Positions 5,910 through 6,679 of a stretch of DNA of 6,679 nt are shown in pieces. Within the stretch, counting starts at the first letter, position 1. Every line of letters starts with the position of its first letter. The notes beneath the pieces are model-generated. The model had not been told where the DNA came from. It searched no databases and saw only the letters and a list, made by a program, of their open reading frames with translations. The stretch lies in assembly GCF_010892395.1 (NCBI RefSeq), contig NZ_JAACKB010000319.1:1-6679 (forward strand), read 5' to 3'. The position numbers and the translations under genes are program-made. Source of the stretch: Sulfurovum sp. bin170 (lineage in GTDB: Bacteria; Campylobacterota; Campylobacteria; Campylobacterales; Sulfurovaceae).

Positions 5910-6667
5910 TAATCATTTCCATTTGAGAGATAATCAAAGGTTAAAATTGTTCCTGCTATAGCAGTGATTGATTGAATGATTGGCAGATAGTCTTGGATTC
6001 CAACCTTGATAGCTTTTGTACCTTTTGGTTCAACATATACAATAGTATTATTTCTCAACATGAGATTATCTGTATTGAGCATACTTAGTTTCGTAAAGTC
6101 AACAGTTCTCATCTTATGTTTTCCCTCTTCCTTGCTGATAATTCTAACTCTATCTCTTAATGAATGGTCTGTGAATCCTCCCGCTTTACTGATAACTTCT
6201 ATAATAGATATACTATTCCCAACAATAGGTATAACTCCTTTGCCTCCTATCTCACCTAAGACAAACACTTTATGGTTCTTGATGGATGTTTTAATATAAG
6301 GCTGTTTGAGATAACGCGTATACTCTTTTGTGAGTTTATTATTTAACTCTTTAATTGTTAAACCTTTAACTTTTACCTCTTGAAGAAGAGGAAGATATAT
6401 TGTCCCATCTGTAGATACAATATACTCATTATTAATGGAGGCACTTAGACTGTTTGCAATAGCTGAACCATTTAGTATATTTGCTTTTTGGTTCATATTG
6501 TAAATATCTATTTTTAGAATATCATCAGATACAATTTTACTATCATAACTTATATTTATATCTTGTGCTTGACTCATCAATGATGGATCTTCATTTTGAA
6601 AAAGTTTATACTCCTTGATACTGCACCCTGAAAAGAGAACTGTAAAAGCTATTATTAGAGATTTCAT
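5909..6667 (-). CDS. Outer-membrane polysaccharide export lipoprotein (OPX, Wza-like, short form)
   Basis: This 252-residue predicted lipoprotein would form the outer-membrane/periplasmic exit channel that docks on the co-polymerase encoded next. Seen: a short hydrophobic signal with lipobox LFSGC and lipidation at Cys15; a polysaccharide-export (PES) domain at about 44-129, starting KIVSDDILKIDIYN and containing the STDGTIYLPLL strand (85-95) and the GLTIKELNNKL helix; then one SLBB domain at about 132-212, including VFVLGEI (134-140), the AGGF turn (162-165) and a closing NNTIVYVEP (206-214). It is much shorter than E. coli Wza (about 380 residues). The end (about 224-245) is a hydrophobic stretch rather than an obvious amphipathic helix. 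The ATG at 6667 has AGGAG 5 bases upstream. It is the first gene in the visible - strand block; its promoter lies beyond the window edge. The family call is firm; the pore architecture is inference. Confidence 0.93.
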   Translation of the reverse strand: MKSLIIAFTVLFSGCSIKEYKLFQNEDPSLMSQAQDINISYDSKIVSDDILKIDIYNMNQKANILNGSAIANSLSASINNEYIVSTDGTIYLPLLQEVKVKGLTIKELNNKLTKEYTRYLKQPYIKTSIKNHKVFVLGEIGGKGVIPIVGNSISIIEVISKAGGFTDHSLRDRVRIISKEEGKHKMRTVDFTKLSMLNTDNLMLRNNTIVYVEPKGTKAIKVGIQDYLPIIQSITAIAGTILTFDYLSNGND

Positions 6668-6672
6668 AACTA

Positions 6673-6677
6673 CTCCT
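6673..6677 (-). promoter_or_regulatory. Ribosome binding site for the export lipoprotein
   Basis: AGGAG on the - strand lies 5 bases before the ATG at 6667, supporting that start and placing the lipobox at residue 15 as expected. Only two further bases remain in the window, so no promoter can be assessed. Confidence 0.8.
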
Positions 6678-6679
6678 GT

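Noticed and set aside
6006..6299. 97-codon open frame on the + strand inside the export lipoprotein gene
   Set aside because: It is antisense to a clearly conserved gene. Its translation is hydrophobic and low in complexity with no recognisable motif, and no suitable ribosome binding site was seen.

Overview
The DNA is AT-rich and uses mostly A/T-ending codons (AGA, TTA, TAT). The genes overlap tightly and all concern surface polysaccharide. Protein style and base composition suggest a Gram-negative bacterium, most plausibly a Campylobacterota member of the Sulfurimonas/Sulfurovum/Arcobacter kind. That placement is inference, because the window has no rRNA or other marker gene. The Gram-negative call is firmer, since one gene encodes an outer-membrane-type polysaccharide export lipoprotein.

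Layout: two convergent gene blocks meet at about 2660. The left block (1-2657, + strand) holds the 3' end of a glycosyltransferase, a complete paralogue of it, and a single-module KpsC-like protein. Each gene overlaps the next by 13-14 bp. All three carry recognisable versions of the motif set shared by bacterial sialyltransferases and Kdo transferases: an acidic D/E-D-G-type motif, an HP-type motif and a Ser/Thr-rich motif. Only the last two are visible in the truncated first gene. The right block (6667-2665, - strand) reads, in transcription order, export lipoprotein (Wza-like OPX), a fused chain-length co-polymerase and tyrosine autokinase (Wzc-like), and a PHP-family tyrosine phosphatase (CpsB/CapC/YwqE-like). 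Both junctions in this block are TAATG stop/start overlaps.

How they probably work together: the + strand enzymes would build or finish a glycan, possibly one containing acidic ulosonic sugars (sialic-acid-like or Kdo). The - strand operon would polymerise and export it through a periplasm-spanning complex. Cycles of phosphorylation of the kinase's Tyr-rich tail and dephosphorylation by the phosphatase would control that step. The kinase ends in an unusually regular Gly-Tyr tail encoded by a hexanucleotide repeat, and the phosphatase has an A9 tract near its start; these are the most distinctive sequence details. I see no radically new system. The unusual aspect is a half-length KpsC-type enzyme and sialyltransferase-like paralogues sitting against a Wza/Wzc-type export operon.

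No tRNA, rRNA, CRISPR, insertion sequence or attachment site was seen. The only non-coding DNA is a 7-bp gap (2658-2664) and 12 bp at the right edge. Promoters for both blocks must lie outside the window or were not recognisable.
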